A stretch of 64,000 nt of DNA from Merluccius polli (taxonomy: Eukaryota > Chordata > Actinopteri > Gadiformes > Merlucciidae): assembly GCA_030340625.1 (NCBI GenBank), contig JAOPHQ010000581.1, forward strand, positions 62,001 through 126,000. The letters run 5' to 3'. Position 1 is the stretch's first letter; each line of letters starts with the position of its first letter. The notes below the pieces were generated by a model. The model saw nothing but the letters and a program-made list of their open reading frames with translations. It was not told where the DNA came from and did no database searches. Both the position numbers and the translations under genes were made by a program. Positions 52,825-63,453 of the stretch are shown one piece after another.

Positions 52825-53204
52825 GGCCTGCTTTGCTTACAGAAATGATCCTAAACCTGATTGACTGACTGACTGACTCTCACACTCACACACACTTTTT
52901 TTTCAAGCAGCCCTTTGTCTAAAAAGATTCAGGATAAATGATGAATGTAAAACACAATGAGCTACGAATTGCATATTAAACCACAGAGTTTTGAAATCTG
53001 AATATTTACAAAAATACCCTGCTGGGAAAGATTCCTTTACCCTCTTTATCCCGAGACCATCTGTTTGTGTCTCATCATGTTTGCATTGTAATTTTTGCAT
53101 TGGATGTATTGTTTTTATTTGGAAATTCCACCTAAACCTCTACAAAAACCTCTATCTTTGCTCTACTTCACTTTATTTGCATCAAATCCTGACCCAGGCC
53201 CTCA
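52825..53204. other. Spacer 3' of the retrovirus-like LTR
   Basis: (TGAC)n and CACACA tracts at 52862-52890, then unique AT-rich DNA. No gene seen. Confidence 0.4.
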
Positions 53205-54056
53205 TCAGATGTTGTGCTATGGCCCTATAGGGCTAGCAGCTGATAATGCACTAGGTGTTATTCACACTAAAATATTACATTTATTTCAGGCAGAAATTAA
53301 ATCTTAAACTTATTGTGTTCTAGCTTTACTTTGATCCAGTAGCATCCACATTGATTATTTCACTTTTTCACAATTGAACAACAACCTCACAGGTGTTATC
53401 TTTGTTTTGGTACCAAGAATAACATTAAAGCCCTTGTAGTTGTGGATATATAGTCAGTGTTCAGTTTGGGTGTTAGGGTTTGCCATACAGTTTCTGGGAT
53501 CCCATTAAGCGGAAGACAACGGGCGGGTAGGTAGAACAAGGTTTATTGCTAAGCCTCAAAACAAAAACAAAGGCGATGAAGGTCGAGGCAGGAGCGGGTA
53601 GGCCAGGTAGGTAGAGTACTGGAGACTCCGGGACAACGAGGACCTTCCCCAGGTAAGAGATCGAGGTCTGAGGAAGAGGGTACAACAAGGTAAGAATCCC
53701 ACGTACAAAAACACGCAAAAATACTCACTAGAAGATCGCTACTAGTAACGCTACGGCGAGACACTGGTACCGTGTGTGACGGAATACTCTGGCGCTGAAG
53801 AGACGTTCGAGCCAGCCTAATAAAGGAGTCCAAATGGGAAACAGGTGTGCCTCGTAATTGCCAGCTCCACTAGCCACGCCCCGCACCTGCCCACAACCAA
53901 TGCCTGCGGAAGAAAAAAAGCCAACCAAGAGCAACACACAGCACGGGGAAAAAACACAAACACAAAACTCCCCGTGTGCAAACATGAGCAAACCACGACA
54001 TTGGGTATGTTATTTTTGGCAAAAACCTGAGAAATAGGCCTAGTGATGAAGAGGTT
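53205..54056. repeat. Diverged local duplication, unit 1 (with solo LTR)
   Basis: GCTATAGGGCTA..., GATAATGCACTAGGTG and TTTACTTTGATCCAGTAGCA, through GCCCTTGTAGTTGTGGA to GCAAAAACCTGAGAAATAGG, recur at 54325-54620 with perhaps 80-85% similarity by eye. It lies downstream of the msra exon, so could be duplicated 3' flank. Confidence 0.7.
53471..54000 (-). mobile_element. Solo LTR, 530 bp
   Basis: TGTTAGGGTTTGCC ... AACCACGACA with an exact 5-bp TSD TTGGG (53466-53470, 54001-54005). AATAAA is on the minus strand (53543-53548), so the LTR is reversed. The unit-2 duplicate lacks it, which shows the empty site. Confidence 0.88.
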
Positions 54057-54324
54057 AATCTTCATCTCCACCCCCCCACCCCCCCCCAGCAAAGATGTTG
54101 TAAGGCATTTAAACATATGAGAATGCAATCATGTGAAACACCCCTAGAACGATTAGATTCTCAACTTTTAGTCTATCATAACCATTGTGAGGTTAATGAA
54201 ACACAATTCCAACCCTAAACAAATTAATAAGCATGTAACAACAAGTTATGCATTTCATAACTGTGCACATGAACAGCAATAGCGGTCTTTTACATGTCAT
54301 GTTATCTACAAAAACTATATATTA

Positions 54325-54620
54325 TGTGTGCTATAGGGCTACCAACTGATAATGCACTAGGTGGTATTCACTCTAAAACATGCCATTTATTTCAGGCGGA
54401 AATGAAATCTTACATTTATGCTGTGTTTATTCACTTTGATCCAGTAGCATGCACATTAATTATTTCACTTGCACAACAATCTCACTATAGGTGTTCTTTC
54501 TTTTGGTACCAAGATGACATATTATAGCCCTTGTAGTTGTGGAGATATTCTCTATTTACTTTGGGTATGTTATTTTCTGCAAAAACCTAAGAAAGAGGCC
54601 TACTGATTCAAATGTTAAAG
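54325..54620. repeat. Diverged local duplication, unit 2
   Basis: Partner of 53205-54056, without the solo LTR. 54057-54324 between the units has CCCCCCACCCCCCCCC and no gene. Confidence 0.7.
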
Positions 54621-54750
54621 CATGTGTGTATAGACACATGACATTAAATATCTGGAGCAAATTCACCTCAGACTCACAATCATTGTGCATCTCAAACAAA
54701 GGTTCATGGTTCACCACCGTTGCCCCTAGTGGTCAGGGAGGACATGGTAC

Positions 54751-54912
54751 TCAGATGACTCCTATTGGGCAGGAGACTCCAGTTCCCCCCAGGCTGCAGT
54801 ACCCGTTGGGGTTTTTATCCAGGTATTGCTGATGGTAGTCTTCTGCATAGTAGAACCCCTGGGCCTCCACGATCTCAGTAGTGATCTGACTGTGACCTTG
54901 TTCAGCAAGTAC
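54751..54912 (-). CDS. msra: Peptide methionine sulfoxide reductase A, last coding exon
   Basis: MsrA reduces methionine-S-sulfoxide in proteins and free methionine with thioredoxin as donor, in cytosol and mitochondria. The exon encodes 53 residues: VLAEQGHSQITTEIVEAQG, FYYAEDYHQQYLDKNPNGYC and SLGGTGVSCPIGVI, then TGA (54751-54753). FYYAEDYHQQYL and the Gly-rich tail with two resolving-type Cys (GYC and VSCP) are family hallmarks. The acceptor GTCTTCAG precedes 54912 on the minus strand, and the phase is 0. Earlier exons must lie beyond higher coordinates, probably outside the window, as this gene is usually very large. The tail ends in Val-Ile rather than a Lys-rich end. It is the only host gene seen. 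Confidence 0.92.
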   Translation of the reverse strand, partial: VLAEQGHSQITTEIVEAQGFYYAEDYHQQYLDKNPNGYCSLGGTGVSCPIGVI

Positions 54913-55259
54913 CTGAAGACAGCAACATTAAGACAAAAATATAAAGAGTAAAGACTAGACCATCTCTAAATAATGGAGCATTCTACAATTGTTTATGCAA
55001 ATGTAACTACAACCATGAGAGAAATGCCTGTGCGCAGAAGGTAATTGGTAGAATATGGAAACCAAGTAGTGATATTGGGCTAGAATAGAATAGTCAAATA
55101 ACACATTTCAGCCTTTTAGAAATGTTGGTGGAAAAAAACTCAACCTGGAAGGGGTGGCTTCTTGCTTTGACACCCAACTGTGATTTACATACAAAATGTT
55201 TCTAGTTTAATTTGTCATGGCACAAATATCATGGGCTTGTTTGCTTTGCTTGCTTATGC
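54913..55259. other. Probable last intron of msra
   Basis: Begins (minus strand) with a pyrimidine-rich acceptor; otherwise no feature. Confidence 0.55.
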
Positions 55260-55435
55260 CGGGCATACACTACACGATTTCACAGCCAATGTTGCGTGGT
55301 AGATGAATTTTAGCGATCAGAACAAAATCGCAAGGTCACAAAGTCGCATAGTGCGAGGGGGTGAACGAGCCCCAGCAATTGCATCGCCGTCTTCCCAGTC
55401 CAAACAGTTTGCAGAGGTTTTTTTTACACTGCTTC

Positions 55436-55712
55436 TCTATAAAGGCCAATATAATTTTCTTGTACCTGACAATGGCACCACCAGACCACAGAGGGCGCCC
55501 CGCCCCCCCCCCCCCCCCCCCCCCCGGAGCACCCCAGGGGACACGGCCATCCCACCACATCAGGTGGGATGGAAAACTCCATATAACACATCACAGACGA
55601 CGTCACACCAACATCACGTGACACCTCTGATGAAGGCTACAGAGGCAAGGTAGCCGAAACTTGTCAGGTACAAGAAAATTAACTTTATTGGCCTTTATAG
55701 AGAAGTAGTGTA
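55436..55712. mobile_element. Penelope-like fragments in inverted arrangement, with poly-C tract
   Basis: A ~44-bp segment (AGGTACAAGAAAATTA to TATTGGCCTTTATAGAGAAG) is present on the minus strand at 55437-55479 and on the plus strand at 55665-55708. The plus copy is preceded by a hammerhead-like motif (55623-55669), a feature known from Penelope-like elements. Between them is a C-run and GGACACGGCCATCCCACC. 55260-55435 (GCCGGGCATACACTACACGA) may be another DNA-transposon end. Confidence 0.55.
55623..55669 (+). ncRNA. Hammerhead-ribozyme-like motif
   Basis: ACCT-CTGATGA-A-GGCTAC(loop)GTAGCC-GAAA-CTTG-TC-AGGT. Stem I (ACCT/AGGT), stem II (GGCTAC/GTAGCC, perfect 6 bp) and the CUGAUGA and GAAA core boxes are all in order, with a minimal stem III and UC before the expected cleavage point at 55665. 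There is one extra A after CUGAUGA compared with the canonical core, so activity is doubtful. Confidence 0.55.
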
Positions 55713-57060
55713 AAAAGTATATCAGTAGGCCAAATGAACCTCTTCAATATAGTATGCAGAGGTGACTTGAGGTGGCCAATGAGAAGTCAGCATTAGTACT
55801 AGAGTTCTCCAGGGTCAGGCCGTAAATTGTGCTTTTAGATTGGAGCCTCAGGCCGCAAAAATTGTATTTTTATTTTTTTAAATAAATATATATATAATTA
55901 AAGCTGCAAGCACCGATGAACGGGCCCTCACCCCTTGCACCACGTCCCTTGTGCATGTTGGGGGGAGCAGCAGTCACAATCTTGTTACTCGAGGAATAAA
56001 TGAGTAAAATATTATTTCCTGTGTGGAGTACATGGCAATGGGTATGACATTCTGCATACATTTGATAAACTATGTGGCATCAGGGCTTCACTTCCTGTTG
56101 CAAGTAGGTGGTGCTACATAAGTGCATCAATGCATCAATACATTTACTGGAAGTTGCCTGATATGGCTATACATTTTCATGAATATTGGACATTGCATGA
56201 AGGAGTTAAATATCACTTCCTGTGTCCACTATGCAGCGCTAGAGAACATGCACTAATTATACATCATCTTGCTGTATATCAAGTGAAGACCACACAATGT
56301 AAATTTGATGTAAATCGAATGACGTTTGTCACATAAGGCTTGCTTTCAGTTGCCAGTAGGTAGTGCTATGACTATGAATCAATATTGGCATGTCGGTGTC
56401 TTCAGGCCTGCAATCTTATCAAACATGTCAAGTTTGGGGCAGATTGGACAATGTACAGTCGCACTAGAGAACACGCACTAATTATACATTATGCTGTCAT
56501 ATAAGGCTTGTTTCCTGTTGCCAGTAGGTGGCGCCATGACTATGACTCAATATTGGCATGTAGATGTCTGCACGTTTATCAAACGTGAAATTTGGAAAAG
56601 ATCTGACTATGTGGAGTTGAGTTGCAATGGTTTCTTTCTTCATGGCGAAACATTGAAATTTGCCGTGTCACCACGGCAACCGTTCAACACCATTCAATGA
56701 AAACTCAAAAGCTTCACAATATAGCATCATCAAGGCCTTAAGACCTTTCTGACCACATTTGAGGTGGATCTGGTCAACCTGCTAGGAGGGATACATGAAA
56801 GTATAAAATGTGTCATTTCCTGTTGCCAGTAGGTGGCGCGATGACTATAACTGAATATTGACATGTAGATGGGTTCAGGCCTGGACTCCTATCAAGCATG
56901 AGAAATATGGGGCAGATTGGACATGTGCATGTACATTCGAGTTACAACAACAATTCACAGGCACGCCACATCCAGGGCGTACAACACCTGGAAATGGCAA
57001 AAACTGCACAGTACATTCAAAATGGCTGAATTCCTGTTGGGCTTAGGGACCCATAGGTTT
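55713..57060. repeat. Degenerate teleost repeat with recurring ~160-300-bp motif
   Basis: Starts near AATTAAAGCTGCAAGCACCG and ACGGGCCCTC. CCTGTTGCCAGTAGGTGG plus CATGACTATGA and AATATTGGCATGTAG recur at about 56085, 56350, 56515 and 56820, each followed by TTCAGGCCTG and GGGGCAGATTGGAC. A known kind of dispersed tandem-like fish repeat; class not determined. No gene. Confidence 0.65.
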
Positions 57061-57086
57061 TTTTGTAAGTCTGGAGATGTTACATC

Positions 57087-57365
57087 TTACCACTCACGAG
57101 TCTCCAGGTGCTGGGTTCTGCCTGTTAACCGTCTTCCCATATCTGAGGGAAGCGATTTATCTTTCCATGAATTATGCTTTGGCTTTGCACAAAGCATTTG
57201 TCTGTTAGCCTGCTCCTTTCCACTGATTTGGGTCATCGGTAGAGTGGTTTCATTCCCATATTGACCATTTACCTCCACGTTGACTTCGAGTCGCAGAATT
57301 TTCATCTCCAGTACTGCTATCTTCTGGAGAAGTTTGTGGTAGTCATCCGTGGAAAAGGGAGGCAT
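57087..57365 (-). CDS. Short coiled-coil ORF (retroelement ORF1-like fragment?)
   Basis: 92 residues starting MPPFSTDDYHKLLQKIAVLE, followed by a heptad-like Leu/Ile pattern (MKILRLEVNVEVNG) and a polar end. A Met-led acidic start followed by a coiled coil resembles ORF1 N-termini of some retroelements; the GC-rich upstream segment to ~57660 (with AGCGTCTACT repeated) would be its 5' UTR. Downstream coding is missing. Alternative: chance ORF. Confidence 0.4.
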   Translation of the reverse strand: MPPFSTDDYHKLLQKIAVLEMKILRLEVNVEVNGQYGNETTLPMTQISGKEQANRQMLCAKPKHNSWKDKSLPSDMGRRLTGRTQHLETREW

Positions 57366-57660
57366 CTTGTTGCTAATTAGCTTAGCTTAGCTGAGCTCCA
57401 CAAACCCAGTCAGTATAGTGCAGGCTTATGCTGCTCATAGGCCACACTCACAAAGTAAAAAGGGTTTAAATAATAGTGGTAGCCTTCAGATACTTTCATA
57501 AATTAAGCTCCCAGTGATTTAGAAGTATCCATAAATTTTGTAGCAAAAGGACAGGATTACAATGGGAAAAAAAAGAAAAGTAAGGAAGTAAGAGCGGAGA
57601 GCGGAGAGCGAAGCGTCTACTAGCGTCTACTCAACAGCGATTGTCTGACCCAGAAGACCA

Positions 57661-58020
57661 GGGTCTGGCAGATGGTTGTGAACATGTTCCAGATGTGAGT
57701 CCATAAGTGAACATGTACATGTTTTTGCAAATGAGTGAGTGAGTCATGTTTAAATTTCTTGAGACATTTAATGTGTGTTCTGTGCAAAAGGGCACACTGA
57801 ATAATGATGGCTGACGTTGCCCCTTACCCAGCTGAAAACCATGTGTGTATGATGGTGTTCCATGTGTGTATCCATTTCTGTGCAGATATCCATTGTTGTT
57901 TGAAGTGTGTTATGTGCAGTGCTTTATGCATGCACTTGTATTGTATGTTGTGTTTCTGTCATCATTTTAAATCTCTCACCACAGAATGGATATGCAGATT
58001 TTATCCACAGTTGCCCACAT
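57661..58020. other. Spacer
   Basis: TGTGTG-rich unique DNA; no gene or repeat recognised. Confidence 0.35.
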
Positions 58021-58858
58021 GATTGGCTCCCCTTATAGGTAAAGGGCTAGGCAAGTTGTCCCTTTATGTCCTCCCTTATAGGGAAAGGGCTAGGCAAGTT
58101 GTCCCTTTATGTCAGGCGTCCCCAAACTACGGCCCGCGGGCTGGATACGGCCCGCCTCCACATTTGGCCCAGCCCCCTGAACAATACCAGAGACACATTA
58201 TGATTTTTTTTCAGTCTGGCCACGCAAACCCTAGACTAGCCCCTGTCAAATAGAACGGACCCGTCGGTCATAGGTCCGCGGTGGGTTACGTTCGCGCGCA
58301 CCCCCCCCCCCCCCGCGCGAACGTAACGAGCGGACCTACGGGGTGGGTTAATATCGCGCAAAGAATACAATTTGCGCTGACACTATGAATCACGTCACAA
58401 AGACAAGTATGATAACTTGCAAGGCAAACAATAAATGTTTACGTTTAGGCACCCCTGCGATCAACACACTTTTGCTGTTACAAACTGACCCCGGCCCCCA
58501 TCAGAGAAGGGAAAAGTTATGTGGCCCTCACAGGAAAAAGTTTGGGGACCCCTGCTTTATGTCCTCCCTTATAGGGAAAGGGCTAGGCAAGTTGTTCCTT
58601 TATGTCCTCCTTATAGGGATAGGGTGAGGCAAGTTGTCCCTTTATGTCCTCCCTTATAGAAAAAGGGCTAGGCAAGTTGTCCCTTTATGTTCTTCCTTAT
58701 AGGGATAGGGCTAGGCAAGTTGTCCCTTTATGTCCTCCCTTATAGGGAAAGAGCTAGGCAAGTTGTCCCTTTATGTCCTCCCCTCATATGGAAAGGGCTA
58801 GGCAAGTTGTCCCTTTATGTCCTCCCCTCATATGGAAAGGGCCAGGTAAGCTTGGGGC
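58021..58858. repeat. 43-bp minisatellite, about 8.5 units, interrupted by a hAT
   Basis: Unit: GGAAAGGGCTAGGCAAGTTG then TCCCTTTATGTCCTCCCTTATA. Two units precede and about six follow the hAT. The last units have CCCTCATATG in place of CCTTATAG. The short ORFs across it are repeat artefacts. Confidence 0.93.
58113..58554. mobile_element. Non-autonomous hAT, 442 bp, in the minisatellite
   Basis: Ends CAGGCGTCCCCAAACTACGG and GTTTGGGGACCCCTG, exact 8-bp TSD CTTTATGT (58105-58112, 58555-58562). The centre has GGTCATAGGTCCGCGGTGGG, CGCGCGCAC, a C-run and its inverted partner GCGCGAACGTAACGAGCGGA: the same minisatellite motif as in Harbinger-A, here as one inverted pair. Confidence 0.92.
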
Positions 58859-60993
58859 ACCCTTTACATGTGCATCACATAGTTTCTCTGTTAAAGACAT
58901 TAGGATAGAGGTGTGCCACCCCTATATTTTCCATTCTCCCTTGTCTATATTGTAAATGCATGTAACTAGTCACTATGCACAAATCAAAAAACTTTCTGTG
59001 TGGAGTTTTTATGTTCACCCATAAGTTTCCTCCCACACCACAAAACACTCCTGCCCTGCCCATAACAAAGGCAAGGGCACTACAACTGGAGTTGGTTCCC
59101 GGGCGCTACTCTGTGTGGCAGGCAGCCCACTGCTCCTAGCTCCCAGCATAGGATGGGTTTAATGCAGAGGATGAATTTCCCCATGATATTCATAAAGTAT
59201 ATCATTATCATTACCTGTGGGCCCCATCTGGCCCCAGGCCACTCACAGCTGATCCAGACAGCTGCCTTGTGGGCGGTGAGCCACAGAGGACAAGACAGTG
59301 GAGGTCAGACGGATAGAGAGAGAAATGGAACAAAGGACAAGAGGAAGGAGGGGGAAAAGAGGGAGGAAGACAAGAGAGGACAGCAGACAGCAACAGCACC
59401 TTGCTGTTCTTTGTCTCTCTTCTTTTGCCGAGAGCTATCTCCTCCGTCTCTCTCTTTACTTCCTCCTCCCTCCTCAGTATCAGCCAGATATCCAGGCTGA
59501 TGAAACCAGATGGTGTTACGTGGCCCTCACCCCGACACCAGCAGTAAATCAGCTGTGGTGTATTGGAACAGAACCAAACCAAACATCTTCATATATCTGC
59601 ACTGTACTGGGATGACATGAAATGCATCTCGGAAAACAAAGGCAATCTCCATCCTTTGAGTTTGTTACTAATCAGCCTAACCCATGCCTACAGCATCGCA
59701 TCTCGCCTTCTTGACACATTACACGAATGTATCAGTAAATACTTTTTCAGTTTTGTCCTAAGCACATGACCAGCCTTGAGTTCAGCAAAGCACTGACCGC
59801 TAGGTTGGGCGTCCAGCCAACAGATGGGAATTCAGCGCTTTTAACTCATAAAACATGAGTTTAGAAATGAAGAAAACCGTTGGCGCTTAGATTCAGTTGG
59901 TTTTACAATGTCAAACAAAGCTGTAATCTGATTGGACATGCTTTGAGAGGTCAGTGCCCATCGGGGTCAAAGTTGAACACACACACACACATACACACAC
60001 CTCATCAGACAGACAGTACAGTAACAGCTGACAGAAGACACAGCAACGACTGGAGCAAGGCATACAGGCCGACATGCACACCTTGTGGAAACAACAATAG
60101 CAAGCTTCAAGAACAAGAGATGAAATGTGAGCACAATGAGCAGTGAAAGCTATTCATGTTCTACACACTACAGTCCAACGTTTCCCTGGGTGTCGTTGCA
60201 CCCTGAGGTGCCATGACAACAGGCAACAACAACAGGGTGCCGTGAAAAATCTCTGCTCATTTCGATTTTACTTATAGAATTGCCTGCCAAGTCTAACTTT
60301 CTACCATACACAAACAATGTATACACGTAAAAAATATAAAACGGATACAAATTTGCAATTAAAATAATACAAAATTAATATTCATGGATTTCATGTTGAG
60401 GTCCCTATTCAACAGCAAGTGTAGCTCAGCGCAGTACTTCATAAAATAACTAGAAATCGAGGCTAGCGCTCCTATAGTCCATCACGTTCTTTCACACTTT
60501 GTTTTAGTTTGCTACGCTCAGTAAGGGCTCAATAAACAATACTGTGGAATGAAAGGTGTAATGTTTAACCAGCTGAAGGAAATATCAGAAACAAAAGGCT
60601 AGCTGGCTGCTATCAGAAGAGACAAGTGGATTCCTACATTCACACCTGCTGCAAATGTTTTTTTAAATCAAAGGTAATTATTTTTGCATATTAAACTATT
60701 TTTAAACACAATGGCTAACGTAACTAGCTATATCTCAGTAACTTATGTGTTAAACATTGTTTGTTTCTTTGCAGGGGAGGAGAGACAACCAACTCGGTCC
60801 TGATTTCCTGATCTTATCTCATATTGAATCTCTTCATGGGAAAACAGTAATGGACATCCTCCATTGTAAATTAAACAATTTCCCTTTTATCATGCAACAC
60901 CTGGAGACGGCAGTGCTTTGGATAAGGTTATGTGCCCTGTAATCAGAGGTGTAGCACAACATGCTGAGCCCTGTACATAAGCAGTCTCTGTGG
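58859..60993. other. Non-coding, mostly unique sequence (intron or flank of msra)
   Basis: No convincing exon. 59080-59160 (GGTTCCCGGGCGCTACTCTG, GCAGCCCACTGCTCCTAGCT) looks like a common fish interspersed repeat. 59300-59470 is purine-rich then pyrimidine-rich. (CA)n at 59980. 60940-61001 resembles the end part of another hAT (GGGGCCCCT). Confidence 0.45.
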
Positions 60994-61001
60994 GGCCCCT
61001 C

Positions 61002-63445
61002 TAGGGATGAGCGGGTACAGCATTATCTGTATCTGTATCTGTTAACCATATGAATTATCTGTATCTGTATCTGTACTCGGAGTGGGCGGGGCCTAACCAG
61101 GAAGTGGGCGGGATTTAACCCGGAAGTGGGTCGGGTTGTCTTGAAATGAGCGAGGTTTTAACCGGTATGTTATTTTAAGCATGCAATTGATATGGGTTGA
61201 TCAGAAATTGTTATTTATTGCTGATTAGAAAACTATTTACAGGACAGCAACAGCATTGAAAAAAATAAATAAAAACTCTGACGACCGGCAGGGAGAGGGA
61301 GAGAGAGAGAGAGTGTGTGTGTGTGTATGTAGCTTGATTTCCAATATTTATACCACTACTAGCTTTATTTTTTCACGAAATACAAGAAAGTGTCGGACAC
61401 CGTGCGTGAAGTAAAAAAAAACTGGTTAGAGCCAGGCAGCCAGATGACGGTTAAAAAAAGAAAAAGAAAAAAAAATCTCCGACAGGCAGAGACGCAACGC
61501 GAGTCGGCACCACGTCTGAACAAACCCACATTTACCAGAACTCTACTGGTTCATAAGTAAGTACCAACCTAAGTAATAACAAACCTGAAGCTGAAGAAAC
61601 CCTAAACATTAACGGAAAACGACCCACGAACCTGAGTGACTGAGGGAGAGACAGAGAGCTGTTCTGTGTGTGTGAGTGATCAGAGCGGGACACAACAACA
61701 CATTGTGTAGGGGAGGGGCGCTGTAGCCTATCACAGAACGCTGACACAGTCAGCTACCCAATGAGGATTTTCATTCAATCCGAGCACAGATATTGACTCG
61801 GGGTCCGCCCTTTATTACGACAGCCCGTTATTACGACAACCCTCCATTACGACATCCCGTCATTACGACATGCCTCTATTTAGACATGCCCCTAATCCGA
61901 TATTTTTTGGTACCGCTATTACGACAATTGACATGCCGTCATTACGACATGCCTCTATTTAGACATGCCCCTAATCCGATCTTTTTTGGTACCGCTATTA
62001 CGACAATTAGGCCTACTTTTCATAGAAAGTGCAATAGAATAATAATAATAGTTATTAATATAGAATAAATGTAGGCCTACCTCTATCATCCCGCCCGCAC
62101 CCGCAATGAGCTTCCATTTGCATCGCGAGTGCAGACCTCTACTCCAAACAATGTTTTTCCCAATAATTGATATCGGCACACATTTCAGTCAAAAACTAGG
62201 TGATTTTGAACCGGCCATGTGAATAAATGTTAGGCCTACACATTATGTAAAAGACAGGGAGCTCTCCTCATTTTTATTCAGCTCTCAGGGGGAAAAGGTT
62301 GAAACTCCATGCATCAAACAAACTCTGTGCGTGCAGGCCAGCAGTCTACTTAAAAATATATAAGAAGCACGAATAAAGCTCTAGGACCTGAAATTTGGAC
62401 GTTAGAAATCAATTTAATTTGAATTATGGACTGCCTTTGAATGAATAGCCCATAATAATGTCAATAATTTTAGGCCAATATTTTATCCTACACAATATTT
62501 TGAGGTGCATTATACCTAATAGGCCTACGAACAATAGTCCTTGACTGATTATTGCGTGTTTTGAGGGAATCTTTTTTATATCACGACTCTCGTGAGACAA
62601 GCATCAAGAACAGAATCTATAGCACACCCGCTGTCCAAACCCCTTTCGGGAAAACTAATTGACTGAAAGAAATTACATATTTTTGTGTCGGTATGGTTAA
62701 ATGAACCCCATGATGATCATTGTAGAGCAAATAACCTACTTTACATTTCATTCCTTGACTTTGTCTTTTTTTATTCAAAACAATTAGTTAGGCTATCCAT
62801 ACTCAAGTCTAATTACCACCAGACACAAATAATCATCACCTAGGTTATATGCTCTCTCTCTCCAAAATCTCTTCCTCTGAGATGCACGCGGCTATAATTT
62901 AGGCTACCCGACATTTCAAATGTGACTCTCTAATCAACTTTTGATTAGCTCTTCTTGCTAAAAACTAAAAATACGCTGTTCAACTGTAACTGTATATTAC
63001 CAACTAGGGGCAACCTCGAAGTTGGATGATTTACTCATGGCTCTTTTTAGAAATTGTTTTCCCATGTATTTGTCACACCCATGCATAAGCTGCGTGTATG
63101 CTAAGTCCAGAACATATGGGTATAATCACATTAATTAATTAATTTAAAGTACAATGATAATGACAAATATTAATGGCCTCATGTCGGAATGGCAGGACGT
63201 TTGAAAAAAAGTAAAGTGCCGCTACTCAGACAATGGGGAAAAAAAATTGTCGCAGTAGTGGGACGCTTGGAAAATAATATTAATGCCGCCACTCCGACCA
63301 CTAGACGTCAATGTCTAAGTAGCGGCATGTCGGAATAGCGGCATGTAACCTATTGACTCGTATTACTCGTATAATATTCGTACTCGGCAAAAGTGCTTTA
63401 TCCGTACCGGATACTCGTTTCAGCCGAGTATCCGGCTCAACTCTA
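61002..63445 (-). mobile_element. Non-autonomous hAT (hAT-1, copy B), inverted relative to copy A
   Basis: Ends TAGGGATGAGCGGGTA and CCGGCTCAACTCTA with an exact 8-bp TSD GGCCCCTC (60994-61001, 63446-63453). Without the insertion at 61801-63350 it is 884 bp and matches copy A at 18158-27172 over its length in reverse orientation. Contains CTGTATCTGTATCTGT repeats near the left end and GAGAGAGAGTGTGTGT. No transposase. Confidence 0.94.
61801..63350. mobile_element. Element with 10-bp TSD and repeated subterminal motif (MULE-like?), 1.55 kb
   Basis: Inserted in hAT-1 copy B with an exact 10-bp duplication TATTGACTCG (61791-61800, 63351-63360); copy A shows the empty site. Left end GGGTCCGCCCTTTATTACGA, right end (reversed) GGTTACATGCCGCTATTCCG. 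A ~16-bp motif, TATTACGACA-(6 bp), is repeated in tandem at the left, a 73-bp block there is duplicated (61856-61930/61932-62005), and TATTCCGACATGCC lies at the right. A 9-10-bp TSD points to Mutator-like elements. No transposase. Confidence 0.75.
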
Positions 63446-63453
63446 GGCCCCTC

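Noticed and set aside
55303..55653. Pro-rich ORFs at 55.3-55.65 kb
   Set aside because: They depend on a poly-C run and cross the Penelope-like fragment; no conservation signal.
59153..59615. Charged ORFs on both strands at 59.2-59.6 kb as an msra or other host exon
   Set aside because: The region is purine/pyrimidine-rich low complexity and lacks MsrA or other protein motifs and good splice sites.
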